DNA of 64,000 bases from Proteles cristata cristata (GCA_017311185.1 JAESUZ010005092.1:124001-188000); one strand, 5' to 3'; positions 1 to 11,168 are shown, counted from the stretch's first letter. Notes: generated by a model from the letters alone, not told the origin. Translations and numbers: made by a program.

Positions 1-394
1 CCTGGATTTTAGACCTGACTTTGTGGATTTCGAATAAAATCAGTTTCTGCATATATTTGGCATGCCTCCTGCTCCTCCCTCTTGTCCACGACAGAAGACA
101 GGACTGCCATGATTAGTGATTGGCTAATTGATTAGGATTGCTAGAGATGAAAACTCTTAGCCACTCTAGCACAGAGCGATTGTTTCCTATCCAAAATTCT
201 GTTGTTGTGCATGGTGTATAATCAATGCCCACTGTTTTTTTTTTTTTTTAAGACAAAGCAACAGAAAAATGCCATTTCCTCCCATCTGAAGAGCTCTCAA
301 TTTCCAGGAGTTACAGCACTGATAGGATCTTCATGGGATACACTGGAATCTTAGGAACTTGGATCCTGGGGAGGCACAGAAAGTCAGGGCTGAA
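1..394. other. Unassigned noncoding sequence
   Basis: No gene or confident repeat is recognised. There is a short T-run near 235. It may belong to the old L1 that follows, but nothing in it proves this. Confidence 0.3.
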
Positions 395-397
395 TAC

Positions 398-690
398 GCA
401 ATCCTGCTGGCCCAGGAACCCAGTGGGAGACACTCCCTTCTGTGTCCTGGACCTTCTGAAAGGGCCCTAGCCCAGATCCCAAGCTTTCCAGCCACAAGTC
501 TGTAAGCAGTCCTGCTAGTGCAGGCACCCTGTGGGAGACACTCCTGTCTGAGCCTCAGGAAATTCTGAAATGCCCCTGTAATCAGTTCCAGCTCTCAAGT
601 CACCATCAGGGAGCCATCCGGGCTGTGCAGGAATGTGGTGGGGGACATGCCCATCTGTGCTTCCAAAGCCAGGTCTGTAGACTTCAATCA
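398..690. repeat. Degenerate tandem repeat, period ~108 bp, about 2.5-3 units
   Basis: The phrase TCCTGCT occurs at 402 and 510, and GTGGGAGACAC at 423 and 531, an offset of 108 in both cases. A third, weaker copy (GTGGGGGACAT) lies at 638, offset 107. The surrounding words also match between units. It lies just upstream of sequence resembling the start of a mammalian L1, so it may be tandem monomers of an old L1 5' region; that link is inference. Confidence 0.55.
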
Positions 691-1049
691 TGGCTACTGA
701 TCCTAAGACAGCCCTGGGACTTGGTCTGGCCCCTCTCAACCATGGACCAGGGCTAGTTTTGTCCTCCCAGGGACCTACCCAGTGATTTGGCAGGAGTCTT
801 CCCAAAGGTGTGGTAGGAACCATACCCGTCTATGCAGCTGGTAATAGGTGAGCCGTCTAAGGACCCAGCTGTGGACCCTGAAGCAGACCCTTGTCCCAGG
901 GCCATCTTACTAAACAAGACCTCGGAGGTAGTGCCATCCACTCAGGGACTGAATGGGATTTATGTGCACTTGGGCCTCTAGTGACAAGACTGAGGATGCA
1001 TCAACAGCCTTGTAAGTCAGCCCCAGCCCAGCATGACTGTGATTCCAAA

Positions 1050-1404
1050 GGCAATCTCATCAGCCTGGGGAACCAAGAAGAGAGGGTCTATACCCACCAA
1101 AATCAACCTGTAAAGACTGGAAGAGGTGTTTGCTCTTTTAAATGCATAGACACCAATGGAAGACTACATGGATCATGAAGAATCAGGCAAATATAACACC
1201 ATCAAATGAAACTAAGAAAACTCCAGAATTGGAGTTCCACAAATTAACCCATGAATATATGGTTAACTTGACCAAGGAGCCAGGAATAGTCAGTGCGAAG
1301 CTATAGTATTTTCTGTAAACCGTGTGGGAAAACTGGATATTGACATGCAAAAGGGTTATATTGGACCTCAATCATTCTCCACTTACAAAAATTAACCTGA
1401 AATT
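1050..1404 (+). mobile_element. Ancient L1 fragment (L1M type), internally deleted
   Basis: The stretch around 1170-1200 (CATGAAGAATCAGGCAAA) resembles the 5'/ORF1 region of mammalian-wide L1. The stretch around 1326-1400 (GGGAAAACTGGATATTGAC and AAAAATTAAC) resembles the C-terminal part of ORF2. Several kilobases of a full L1 would lie between these, so the copy has a large internal deletion, or two fragments are adjacent. No coding frame survives. Family assignment is from memory. Confidence 0.5.
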
Positions 1405-1624
1405 GGGGTGCCTGGGTGGCTCCGTCGGTTAAGCGTCCGACTTCAGCTCAGGTCATGATCTCACAGTTTGTGGGTTTGACCCTGGCATCGGGCTCTGTGT
1501 TCAGCCAGTTCAGAGCCTGGAGCCTGTTTCAGAGTCTGTGACTCCCTCTCTCTCTGACCCTCCCCTGCTCACGCTGTCTCTCTCTCTCTCTTAGAAATAA
1601 ATAAAAGCATTTAAAAAAAAAAAG
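1405..1624 (+). mobile_element. SINEC_Fc-type CAN SINE
   Basis: It has a tRNA-Lys-derived head (GGGGTGCCTGGGTGGCTC), then CAGGTCATGATCTCA, a CT-rich body and an AAATAAATAAA-poly-A tail. The body wording GAGTCTGTGACTCCCTCTC followed by TTAGAAATAAAT belongs to the apparently younger subfamily seen also at 9611, 15522 and 26307. Confidence 0.93.
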
Positions 1625-1700
1625 AAATAAAAGTTTATTGAATACATTGCAAGGGAGCTGCAGGACAACAAAGGAGAGACTGCTGCACACATTTTAATTG

Positions 1701-1911
1701 TTTTTTTTTTTAAAGTGTCTTTATTTTGAGAGACAGAGACCGAGAGTGAGTGGGGAAGGGGCAGAGAGAGAGGGAGACACAGAATGTGAAGCAGGCTCCA
1801 GGCTCTGAGCTGTCAGCACAGAGCCCGACATGGGGCTCAAATCCATGGACTGTGAGATCAGGACCTGAGCCGAAGTTGGACGCTTAACCGACTGAGCCAT
1901 CCAGGCGTCCC
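1701..1911 (-). mobile_element. SINEC_Fc-type SINE with perfect TSD
   Basis: Reverse-strand SINE: the poly-T end is at the left and GCCATCCAGGCGTCCC at the right. It is flanked by a perfect 13-bp target-site duplication, CACATTTTAATTG, at 1688-1700 and 1912-1924. Confidence 0.95.
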
Positions 1912-2619
1912 CACATTTTAATTGTACAACTAGATGAATTTCTACAATGTGACTCCCACTCAGATCAAGATATAGAATATTTCCATCACCCCAGAAATTT
2001 CCCTTTGTCTCTTTCCAGTTGGCAATATATCCAGAAGTAACCTCTTTTCTAATGAAAAAAAATCTGTTGTTTGAATTGGTTTGCCCCTATGGGCCAAGTG
2101 TTGTTTCCTCGGCTGCTTCCAGATTTTTTCTTTAGTTTTCAGAAATTTAATCATATTTCTTAGACTGGATTTCTTGGGATTTGTCCCCTTTGGGTGTTAC
2201 TTAGCTTCTTGACTCTGCAAGTTGATAACTTTAATCAGTTTTGGAAAATTTTTGGCTGTTACCTCTTTAAACATTTTGAACATTCAAATGTTCTCTCTTC
2301 TTTCTTTCTGAGGCTCCAATTACATGTGACATTGTTCTGGAGGCCTCTGATACTTTTTTCTCCCTTCCACCCTCCTATTAGATTTTCCTCTCTATGCTTC
2401 AGCTTAGATGGTTGCTACTGACCTGTCTTTAAGTTCGTTAATCCTGTCTTCTGCTGTGTATAATTAGCTATGAAGCCCATCTGATGAATTCTTTAATTCA
2501 TATATTTTATTTTTCAATTTGGTTATTTTTTGGTTTTTATTTATCTGTGGAAATTCTCCCCATTTTCAATTTGTTGGTTTTCTTCTAATTTATTTACCAT
2601 ATGCATAATAGTTATTTTA

Positions 2620-2823
2620 TTTATTTTATTTTTTAAAGTTTATTTATTTATTTTGAGAAACACAAAGACAGTGCAAGTGGGGAAAGGACAGAGAGGGAGA
2701 GAGAGAATCCCAAGCAGTCTCAGAGACTGATGCAGAGTTTAAACTCACGAAACCATGAGATCATGACTGGAGCCAAACCGGGAATCAGATGCTTAACCGA
2801 CTGAGCGACCTAGGCGCCCCTGT
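2620..2823 (-). mobile_element. SINEC_Fc-type SINE with perfect 15-bp TSD
   Basis: TTTATTTATTTTGAG lies at the left and CTTAACCGACTGAGCGACC...GCGCCCC at the right. The direct repeat ATAATAGTTATTTTA is at 2605-2619 and 2824-2838. Confidence 0.95.
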
Positions 2824-2859
2824 ATAATAGTTATTTTAAAGATAGCATCTACTTATTCT

Positions 2860-3074
2860 TTTTTAAAAGCTTTTTAAAAATGTTTTATTTATTTCTCGGA
2901 GAGAGAGAGAGAGAGAGAGACATCGTGATCAGGGGAGGGTCAGAGAGAGAGAGAGAGAGAGTCACAGACTCTGAAACAGGCTCCAGGCTCTGAGCTGGCT
3001 CGAACCCACGAACCGCGAGATCATGACCTGAGCAAAAGTCGGATGCTTAACCGACTAAGCCACCCGGGCGCCCC
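2860..3074 (-). mobile_element. SINEC_Fc-type SINE with perfect 16-bp TSD, internal deletion
   Basis: It inserted 21 bp from the right TSD of the previous SINE. The direct repeat AGCATCTACTTATTCT is at 2844-2859 and 3075-3090. Compared with its neighbours the junction GAGCTGGCTCGAACCC lacks about 25 bp between the body and the B box. Two GA-dinucleotide runs lie inside (about 2900-2920 and 2943-2960). Confidence 0.95.
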
Positions 3075-3180
3075 AGCATCTACTTATTCTAATATCTCAG
3101 TCATCTGTGGGTTTGCTTGTGTTTATTGCTTTTTTTCCTGATGATGAGACACATTATATAAAAGAAAATAGTGGAGCCTG

Positions 3181-4439
3181 ATAATATTTCCCCCCAGAAG
3201 GGGATTGCTTTTTCTGCCATCAGGCAGCTAGATAAAAGACTGATCTCTTTTATCTACTCAGAAGATGAGTGGGGTTGGGGCTCATTTGTTGCTTATTTAG
3301 CTTCAGGTCTCCTCTGGTTTCCAGGATCTTCACAGTGGGATCCAGTCCCTCCCTTCAGAGGAGTTTTGGGATATAAATACTATAATAAGTTCATGAAAGG
3401 TCTTTCCCTGCTCTCCAGCCTACCTCTTGCTCCTGCACCAACGCTTCCTTAGCAAAATTCCCATGGAAGGAATTGGCTGGCATAAAGAACTAACTTAGCA
3501 TTTGGAATTTCTCTATATTCCAAAATGCTCTATTAACATGTAGCCTTTGACTGTGATCTTTTCCCCAGCATATCCCCTCAATCTCTGACAAATCTGATCC
3601 CCTTCTGCCCTGCCTTGACTTGGTTGATGCCTCTGGAGACAAAAGTGATTACTAGTTTTTACTCCTCTGGTAAGGACTTGTCCTTCTCTGGAATTTAATT
3701 CATTCAGACCTTTTGCATTCATAGCTTTTAGATGGTTTTAAAGAGTATTTTCCAATTGTTATGACAAAAGCAATGGTTTCTACATCCTACCCATCTGTGT
3801 TGGGAAAAATTTTAGCCAAAGATCAGTGGACTTTCTCTTTTTCTTTACAGGCCTCAAATTAAGTAATAGATTCTTGAAATAAAGCAGTGAGCTAATGGCT
3901 CAGAACTCTAAAATATAGATATCCATTGTGTTTTTGAAATATTTTATTTTCTGCTTAAGATAATGTTAAATAGGACTTGGCAATAGTGCATTCCCGGCTC
4001 CTTGTGGGTATGATATCTCTCCTTGAACTGTTTGCAGTATCTGTATGGAGTTGGAGAGGCACTTTATCTTTTAATGGAGGTCCATTTTATGAGGGCAACA
4101 TAGAAGGACAGTGACCATCAAGTCCCATAGACATAACCAAATCATTGCTGCTTCTTCATGTAACCTGCCTGGTTTATCCCTTGAGTGACTGGAAGTGATG
4201 TCATCCAATTGTGGACTTTTCTTTCACTTTGGGTACTGAGAATTGATATTTCTAAATTCTCTATCAGAGATTTTACAAATTAACAAGTTCACAAAAGAAA
4301 AACTATTGAACTCGTAGACATCCATTTAATTCCCTGTTGTAACTTATATAAATTAGTCTTTTGATCTAGTGAACATTTACCAGGTTCACAGAGGGAAGAA
4401 ATGCTGTCTTGAGGCAAAGAGCCAAGACTTCATGAAAGG
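3181..4439. other. No gene or clear repeat seen
   Basis: Mixed AT-rich sequence. Short open frames here show no protein similarity I recognise. Confidence 0.4.
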
Positions 4440-4557
4440 CCCCTATATTGTCATTAACTACTTTTTGGATCCTTTAGTAGACTTTAAGTTCCTTGAAGTC
4501 AAGCCCTGGTTTTGGTTTGCTCTCATATTCCCCGTGCTTGAGTAGGGACCCGATACA
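4440..4557 (+). mobile_element. L2 LINE 3' tail fragment
   Basis: The wording TAGACTTTAAGTTCCTTGAAG, then GTCAAGCCCTGG and CCCCGTGCTTGAGTAGGGACC, follows the order of the L2 3' end (gene-end phrase 'agactgtgagctccttgagggcaggga ... agtgcctggcacatagta'). The following L1 interrupts it. Confidence 0.5.
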
Positions 4558-5250
4558 TATTTTTCTTTTAATTTAAAAAAAATTTTTTTTTACAAATAGT
4601 TTACTGTCAGGTTGGTTTCCATATAACACCCAGTGCACATCCCCACAAGCACCCTCTTCCATGCCCATCTCCCCTCTCCCACCCCCACACTCATGAGTCC
4701 TCAGTTTGTTCTCAGCATTCAAGAGTCTCTCATGGTTTGCCTCTCTCCCTTTCCTCCACCATTTCTCCCCTTCTTCTCCCCCATCGTCCTCCATTAAGTT
4801 CCTCCTAATCCTCCTATACGTGCAAACATATGATATTTGTCCTTCTCTGCCTGACTTATTTCACTCAGCATAACACCCTCAAGGTCCATCCATGTTGCTA
4901 CACATGGCCAGATTTCACTGTTTCTCATTGCCATGTAGTATTCCATGGTATAGATAAACCACATCTTCTTGATCCATTCATCTGTTAATGGACACTTAGG
5001 CTCTTTCCATGCTTTAGCTATTGTGGAGAGTGCTGCTATGAACATTGGGGTACATGTGCTCCTATGCATCAGCATTTCTGTATCCCTTGGGTAAATTCCT
5101 AGCAGTGCTATTGCTGGGTCATAGGGGAGTTCTATTGTTAGTTTCCTGAGGAACCTCCACACTGTTTTCCAGAGGGGCTTCACCAGTTTACATTCCCACC
5201 AACAGTGTAGGAGGGTGCTCATTTCTCCACATCCTCGCCAGCATCTAGAG
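4558..5250 (-). mobile_element. 5'-truncated carnivore L1, 3' UTR plus ORF2 C-terminus
   Basis: The 3' end (poly-T, then ACAAATAGTTTACTGTCAGG) is at the left. The reverse strand at 4794-5222 stays open for 142 codons and gives the C-terminal end of L1 ORF2 protein; recognisable blocks are [29 protein letters not shown] and EISQAEKDKYHMFA. It stops abruptly near 5250, as expected of 5' truncation. The intact frame suggests a fairly young copy, but the reverse transcriptase and endonuclease domains are absent, so it is dead. Confidence 0.9.
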
Positions 5251-5637
5251 TCCCCCAGAGGCTTCTTCTGAAGAGAGATGAAAACTAACGGGATTTGGTG
5301 GGTCTCAGGAGGTTAAGGTTGAGCCCATCAAGTTTATAGACTTTACTGTCTCCAGGTGATAATGCATGTATGTGTACACAAAGGGCCCAGGGCTAACTTA
5401 TAAAGAGCTTTGCTTTTCAAGATGATGAAGAGCTATGCTGTTTATCTTTTTAAGGACCTAATACAAAAAGGAAAAATGTGTCAGTGAATGAATGAAGTGA
5501 TGGAATAGTCATGATTAATTCCTCAGCATCGTTACCCAGGGAGTGTCAGGACATGGATTTTCTGCCTCAGGAGGGAGCTGTTTTCAGCATGAACTCCAGG
5601 CAGGAAGAGCTGGCCCACCTAGGGAACATTTTCCTTG
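5251..5637. other. Unassigned sequence
   Basis: No recognised repeat or gene between the L1 and the LTR. Confidence 0.35.
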
Positions 5638-5984
5638 TTGTAGGCTGAATGCTTATGTTGTCCCAGCATTCATATGGGACATAAGGATGGAATCCTTAAT
5701 CTCTAATATGATGCTATTTGGAGGCAGGTTCTTAGAGAGATAATTAGATCATGAGAATTAGTGCCCTTATAAAAAAAGGCATGGGAGAGATGGCCTTTCT
5801 CTCCCATATGTGAGGACACATCAAGAAGGCAGCTGCCTACAACCCCAGGAAGAGGTTCTTCTCCAAACCCGATCATGCTGTCACCCTGATCTTGGACTTC
5901 GAGCCCCTAGAACTATGAGAAAGAAATTTCTGTTGTTTAAGCTCACTCACTCTATTCTGTATGTTAGAGCAGCCTGAGACAACT
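5638..5984 (+). mobile_element. MLT1-like (ERVL-MaLR) LTR
   Basis: The order of landmarks matches a MaLR LTR: GGCTGAATGCTTATGTTGTC, then ATTAGTGCCCTTATAA, then TGTGAGGACACATCAAGAAGG, then CTAGAACTATGAGAAAGAAA and TTTCTGTTGTTTAAGC, ending in GCCTGAGACAAC. It is strongly diverged. Confidence 0.7.
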
Positions 5985-6599
5985 CTGACCCTACCCATCT
6001 CCTGAGTAAATGAAGGTGATACAGGGCAATGCCTACATCAGCACAGAGTCCTTGGGTGGGAGCAACTGCCAAGAGCTGTGACATCACAGGCATGGCTATC
6101 AGATGGCGGCGTGAGCTGGGGGAGAGAAAAACCCTTCTCAGCTAGCTCCCAGCTAATAAAGACCCTATAGAACTGATGTTTGAGATAGGTTTTTGCTCTT
6201 CAAGGTATGTCTCAAGAGTAACAAGAATCTTCACCATTACAATGTCTACTTTTCTCCATTAGTATAACTGAAAAATTTCAACGACTCTTACAAAAATGAT
6301 TTATTGCTCACTCACTGAGCAATTTTTACAGTGGATGTAATAGGTCCTGAAATAGTTTTACAAATTGTCTTTTATTGTTTTTATATAAGGCATAGTAGAC
6401 TCCTTCAGAGTGTGTGTGCTGCCAAATTTGACATTCTACCGTAAATGTTTCCAGCATTTTAATCTCTGAAAAGAAACAGTGCTTTCTCAGATATCTTCAC
6501 CTTTTCTTCATTTTTACCATTAGCACCAGCAGCTGATTTTTGGGACCTACTTTTCACACAGAAACAAAACTTTTGTCACTTCATAAAGGCTATGGCATA
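5985..6599. other. Unassigned sequence
   Basis: AT-rich; no gene or confident repeat recognised. Confidence 0.35.
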
Positions 6600-6936
6600 T
6601 AACAGTCAGAGTGGCTAAAATGAGCAAATCAGAGAACTCTAGATGCTGGCGAGGATGTTGGTGATAATGTGGAGAAAGAGGAACCCTTTTGCACTGCTAG
6701 TGGGAATGCAAACTGGGGCAGCCACTCTGGAAAACAGTATGGAGGTGCCTCAAAAAGTTAAAAATAAAACTACTCTATGGCCCAGCAATTGAAGTACTAG
6801 GTATATATCCAAGGGATCGAGGTGTGCTGTTTTGAAGGGGCACACGCACCCCAATGTTTATAGTAGCACCACTGACAACAGCCAAAGTATGGAAATGGCC
6901 CAAATGTCCATCGACAGATGAATGGAAAAAGATGTG

Positions 6937-6938
<2 letters not shown>

Positions 6939-6969
<31 letters not shown>
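6939..6969. repeat. (AC)n microsatellite inside L1 ORF2
   Basis: Pure AC run of about 15 units in the position of the W-Y-x-N/MEYY coding stretch of L1; it creates a Thr-His repeat in translation. Confidence 0.97.
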
Positions 6970-6971
<2 letters not shown>

Positions 6972-7365
6972 GGAGTATTACTTGGCAATCAAAAAGAATG
7001 AAATCTTGCATTTGCAACTACTTGAATGGACTGGAGGGTATTATGGTAGGTGAAATTAATCAGCCAGAGAAAGACAAATACCATGACTTCACTCATATGT
7101 GGAATTTAAGATACAGATGAACATAAGGGAAGGGAAGCAAAAATAATATAAAAACAGGGAGGGGAACAAAACAAAAGAGACTCTTAAATATAGAGAACAA
7201 ACAGAGGGTTGCTGAAGGGGTTGTGGGTACGGGGAAGTGCTAAATGGGTAAGGGATGTTAAGGGGATGAGCACTGGATATTATACCTAGGGGGCGAGTCA
7301 CTGGAATTTACTCCTGCAATCATTATTGCACTATATGCTAACTAACTTGGATGTAAATAAAATAA

Positions 7366-7419
7366 AATATAATATAATATAATATAATATAATATAATAT
7401 AATATAATATAATATAATA
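7366..7419. repeat. (AATAT)n microsatellite at L1 tail
   Basis: About 11 copies of a 5-bp unit, expanded from the A-rich L1 tail. Confidence 0.96.
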
Positions 7420-7439
7420 AAATAAAAAGAATGGTCAAG

Positions 7440-8573
7440 ACTAGTGAATGCTAAACCCAAAAGGCTTGTAGATAACAGAAGTTTTCTATACTTAGAAATT
7501 ATATATTGAGTGGTGATAAAGACAGAGAATAAGTAAGAAGCATCATTTGCCAGGAGCGATCTGAAACATAAACAAAAAGATTCGGGGCAAATATGATTGC
7601 CCTTGAGGCTGCTGCTTGACAGTCACTACTAGCTTTGCAACGTGTAGGAAATGGGAATTCAGGATGCGAATCTACTGCATATCCTGTCATCTGCTGTGTA
7701 TGGACAAGCAGAGTACCCTGCATGGTGTCCTTACTGCAGAGAAAGAACTTAGGCATTCTCAAAAAACGATTTTGTCACCCTCACAAAACTTCAAGTTCAA
7801 GACTGTCTTCAGGTATTTTATGCAGATAACCAAGCTGGGTGAGCCTGAAACGATCATGGTCAAGATTCTGATCCTCATAAGGATCAAAAAAGAGGACCCC
7901 TCCCGCTCCTCCTGGCCCGCAGAATTCTGCTTCTGGGAGGTTTTTTCTTTCTTGTCTGGGAGACTTAGCTATTATATACACCCTCCCAACAGCGGGCAGG
8001 GTGCAAACACTAGAAGCAGTCTTTTCTATTTGTGTACTTGTTTGACTTGCTTCCAGAGATTCAAATATCCAGAGGTTTAAAGTTACACACAGTTCAAAGA
8101 TTATTTACATTACAAAAGTTTCTTTTAAAAAACATTGCTCCGTTTAAAAAAAAAAATCACTGCTTAATATACTTCTTACCACGAATCGATTTTTGAAACA
8201 CCTTTTGAGTGGCAAACCTTACATGTCGGGTCCATGTTTATTCAGTGCTCTTCCTCTACTTTATTTTGGCCCATATGGGCTTCAACTCAAGATGACAGTG
8301 ATGCCATCCTCCTCTTCAGCCACTCTGCCCCTCCCCCCAACCCAAGTTCAGTGTGACTTAGTACTCTCAATGATCCTTTTCAAGGGTGAGGCCTCAGGGC
8401 TCTGGAAAGGTTTTCCCCCTCTGCGTCCTGGTGCCAGGGAACTGCTCTTGGCACTGACTTCTGAACCTTCTTGCTGCGTCTGGGCTGCATTTGGGTAAAG
8501 ACCTCTTGCCTTGATTCTGTTCTGTCCTCTCTGCCTGCTTCCTTAAAACCAATGATCTAAAAGGCTCCCTGCT
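7440..8573. other. Unassigned sequence
   Basis: No recognised repeat or gene. The overlapping open frames on both strands at 7616-8080 have no similarity I recognise. Confidence 0.35.
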
Positions 8574-8702
8574 GGGGCGCCTGGGTGGCTTAGTTGGTTA
8601 AGTGTCCAACGTCCGCTCAGGTCATGATCTCATGGTTTGTGAGTTCGAGCTCCGCGTTGGGCTCTGTGCTGACGGCTCGGAACCTGGAGCCTGCTTCAGA
8701 TA

Positions 8703-8744
<42 letters not shown>

Positions 8745-8814
8745 CTTCCCCACTTGTGTTCTGTCGCTCTATTTCCATCTCTCTAAAAAATAAATAAACA
8801 TAAGGAAAAATTTT
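8574..8814 (+). mobile_element. SINEC_Fc-type SINE with 14-bp TSD
   Basis: It begins GGGGCGCCTGGGTGGCTTAG and ends AAAAAATAAATAAAC then A-rich. The direct repeat AAAGGCTCCCTGCT is at 8560-8573 and 8815-8828. An expanded CT run sits in the body. Confidence 0.96.
8705..8740. repeat. (TC)n run in SINE body
   Basis: About 18 units of TC, an expansion of the normally CT-rich SINE middle; it gives long Leu-Ser frames that are not genes. Confidence 0.97.
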
Positions 8815-9311
8815 AAAGGCTCCCTGCTTCTGAGAGCTCTTTGTCCTTGGCATGTTTCCCCATTTCCTTCTGTTCTGCTTTTCACCACAGGCACCAGCCT
8901 TGCCATCTCACCCATCAGCATGCTCCGGCAGTCCCAGCCTGAGTGGGGCCCGCACATGTCTGGGAGGGAGCTTAGACACCCTGCGTGACCCTCCAGATGC
9001 CTGTGGGTTCCATTTACGTTGGCACTTTCCCAGGTGGGCACAAGACCACTCATGAGCATGCAGTTGAGGAAGGTGATAGAGCAGCTGCTGTTCTGAATTC
9101 CCCTCAGGGGCATTGACTAGGCCTCTGGCAGCACTTACTTCATGCTCATTTTCAAATCTGAACTCTGCTGGGAGTGTTAAAGTGAACGGAATTCTGTGCC
9201 AGGAGGATGTCCATTTTCATTTCATTCACAATGTTTGGATATTTAGTTGTATTTAAGACTCGGTATGAAGTCAACTCTTCAAATCGTGGGAGAATTGCTA
9301 CCTATGGTTTG

Positions 9312-9313
<2 letters not shown>

Positions 9314-9361
<48 letters not shown>
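9314..9361. repeat. (GT)n microsatellite
   Basis: About 24 uninterrupted GT units. Confidence 0.98.
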
Positions 9362-9363
<2 letters not shown>

Positions 9364-9610
9364 GAGTGTTCTTCTCTATATCTGAGATTTCAGATTACCT
9401 CCTTTCCTACTGAAGTATCATGACCGTGCCCTGGCTGCAAAGAAGTTAAGAAAGCAAGGTTCTGACTTCTCCCTTGGGGAGGCCGTAGTCCTAAGGTGAA
9501 AACTTTTCTAAACTCAGGAAGCTATTCAAACAGTCCAGGGTACCAGAAATTATGACTTGGTACTCGCTGTTCAGTTGTCGGGTCTATTCTGCATTTCAAC
9601 AATGACTTTG

Positions 9611-9835
9611 TTTTTGTTTTTTTTTTTAATGTTTTATTTATTTCTAGGAGAGAGAGAGAGAGATAGCATGAGCAGGGGAGGGTCAGAGAGAGAGGGAGTC
9701 ACAGACTGGAACAGGCTCCAGGCTCTGAGCTGGCAGTCAGCACAGAGCCCGACGCGGGGCTCGAACCCACGAACTGCGAGATCATGACCCAAGCGAAAGT
9801 CGGACGCTTAACCGACTAAGCCACCCAGGCGCCCC
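9611..9835 (-). mobile_element. Young SINEC_Fc-type SINE with perfect 15-bp TSD
   Basis: Nearly intact, with conserved box region GCTCGAACCCACGAACTGCG and head AAGCCACCCAGGCGCCCC (reverse strand). The direct repeat TCAACAATGACTTTG at 9596-9610 and 9836-9850 is perfect. It carries the GGCAGTCAGCAC and GCGAAAGTCGG variants of the young subfamily. Confidence 0.97.
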
Positions 9836-9850
9836 TCAACAATGACTTTG

Positions 9851-10779
9851 AAATGGAGATAATGCCTTTCACCCCTCATTAGTGCCTTAGGCTCCTATCA
9901 TCTTCCATAGATTTATTATTATAATTTTAAAAATTACTAGATAGAAGAAAAAAGCCCACAAAGAAGTCCTACTTTTTAAAGAGATTATTGTTATTTTTTT
10001 GTTTTAAAAGCACATGCCCATAATTTTAAAAAGTCAAGCAGTGCTAAAAGACTTATTTAATAAATACTTGGCTCTCCCTTGCTGAACAGCCCTACTCCAC
10101 CTCTCCAGAAGCAATGTCTTTGAACTTTTAGAATCTTCTTCTCTTATATGCCTCCATATTTCTAAATATGGGTACATTGCTCTCTCTTGATTAATCACCT
10201 TTAGACATTATTTATTGCCTTCCTATTATGGGGAAATGAGAATTTTAAATCTCTACTACTCCTTGTTCTCTTTTCACACTTCCAATATAATGAAAACACT
10301 ATACACTGTAACTATAATGAAGTCCATATTCTCCATTTTTTGTATAACTCTTTAATGTTGCTTACTTCTGGATTAAAAGTATACTGTTTAATTCCTACTG
10401 GGACAAGTTTTTCCTAGAATTAATAGTGATCTCACTAATATTTTACTTCTTTCCCTTTCTGGAATTTCTGGCTAAATCTTTTTACATTTCCCCATAGTTC
10501 TATGACATTCAACTCAATTCAGTTTTCTATGCACACATCTGTCAGATAATTTGTCACTTAACAATTTAACCTTTCTTGGAGTCTGCTTTCCTGGAGCCTT
10601 CTTCCCTTGTTTCAATCATAGCTATTTCTTCCCTGGGTGGTTTCCCATCCCGGACATTCCTTTTGCCTTTCTTCTCTATTGAATCTCCTATTTCCTGGAT
10701 CCCACGGGCTCTATTTTTGTTGTTGTTGTTAACTCTATTATTTTGGTGAAGTACATTCTTCTGTATTATTCTGAAAAAT
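9851..10779. other. AT-rich sequence, probably old L1-derived
   Basis: No gene is seen. Wording is compatible with old antisense L1, but I cannot place it. Confidence 0.3.
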
Positions 10780-10956
10780 AAAAGTAAGTATGAGAGATAA
10801 GTTGTATGAGGCTCTGCTTATTTTATTCTACTTTCAGAATGAATTGATAGTTTAAATGGGTATAGAATTTTCTGTTGGAAACCATTTTACTCACTTATAA
10901 GGTATTCTACTTTCTTCCTGCTTATAGTATTGCTGTTTAAAAATATGATGTTATTT

Positions 10957-11168
10957 GGGGATGCCTATATGGTATAGTTGGTTAAACATCAAATTTTGGC
11001 TCAGGTCATGATATTGCAGTTTGTGAATTTGAGCCCCACATTGGGCTCTGTGCTATCAGCTCAGAGCCTGGAGCCTGCTTTGGGTTCTGTGTCTGCCTCT
11101 TTCTCTCTGCCCATCCCCAGCTTGTGCTGTCTCTCAAAAATAAATTCAACAACAACAACAACAACAAC
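10957..11168 (+). mobile_element. Older SINEC-type SINE, diverged
   Basis: A diverged head (GGGGATGCCTATATGGTATAG) is followed by CTCAGGTCATGATATTGCAG and TTGAGCCCCACATTGGGCTC. Its tail has become a CAA triplet repeat (11147-11170). The TSD has drifted: AAAATATGATGTTATTT left, AAAATCTGATGCCATTT right. Confidence 0.9.

Larger units (their letters stand above)
1925..3180 (-). mobile_element. Ancient antisense L1 3' sequence, host of two SINEs
   Basis: The part at 1940-2060 (TCAAGATATAGAATATTTCC, ATCACCCCAGAAA) is typical of the reverse complement of an L1 3' region. The part at 2160-2620 and the short spacers around the SINEs (to about 3165) match another old antisense L1 block in wording and order. 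It may be two L1 fragments rather than one. No reading frame is preserved. Confidence 0.5.
6600..7430 (+). mobile_element. 5'-truncated L1, forward strand, older carnivore type
   Basis: It runs from a segment like GTCAGAGTGGCTAAAATGAG through the ORF2 end: AAACTGGGGCAGCCACTCTGG, and the translated blocks AKVWKWPKCPSTDEW and EINQPEKDKYHDFTHMW at 6854-7120. It ends in an A-rich tail at about 7356. An AC run lies within the former ORF2 and breaks the ORF2 sequence. Its 3' UTR differs from the L1 copies at 4558, 11388, 12640 and 58717. Confidence 0.88.

Noticed and set aside
4794..5222. 142-codon frame as a cellular gene
   Set aside because: It is the C-terminal piece of L1 ORF2 in a 5'-truncated copy.
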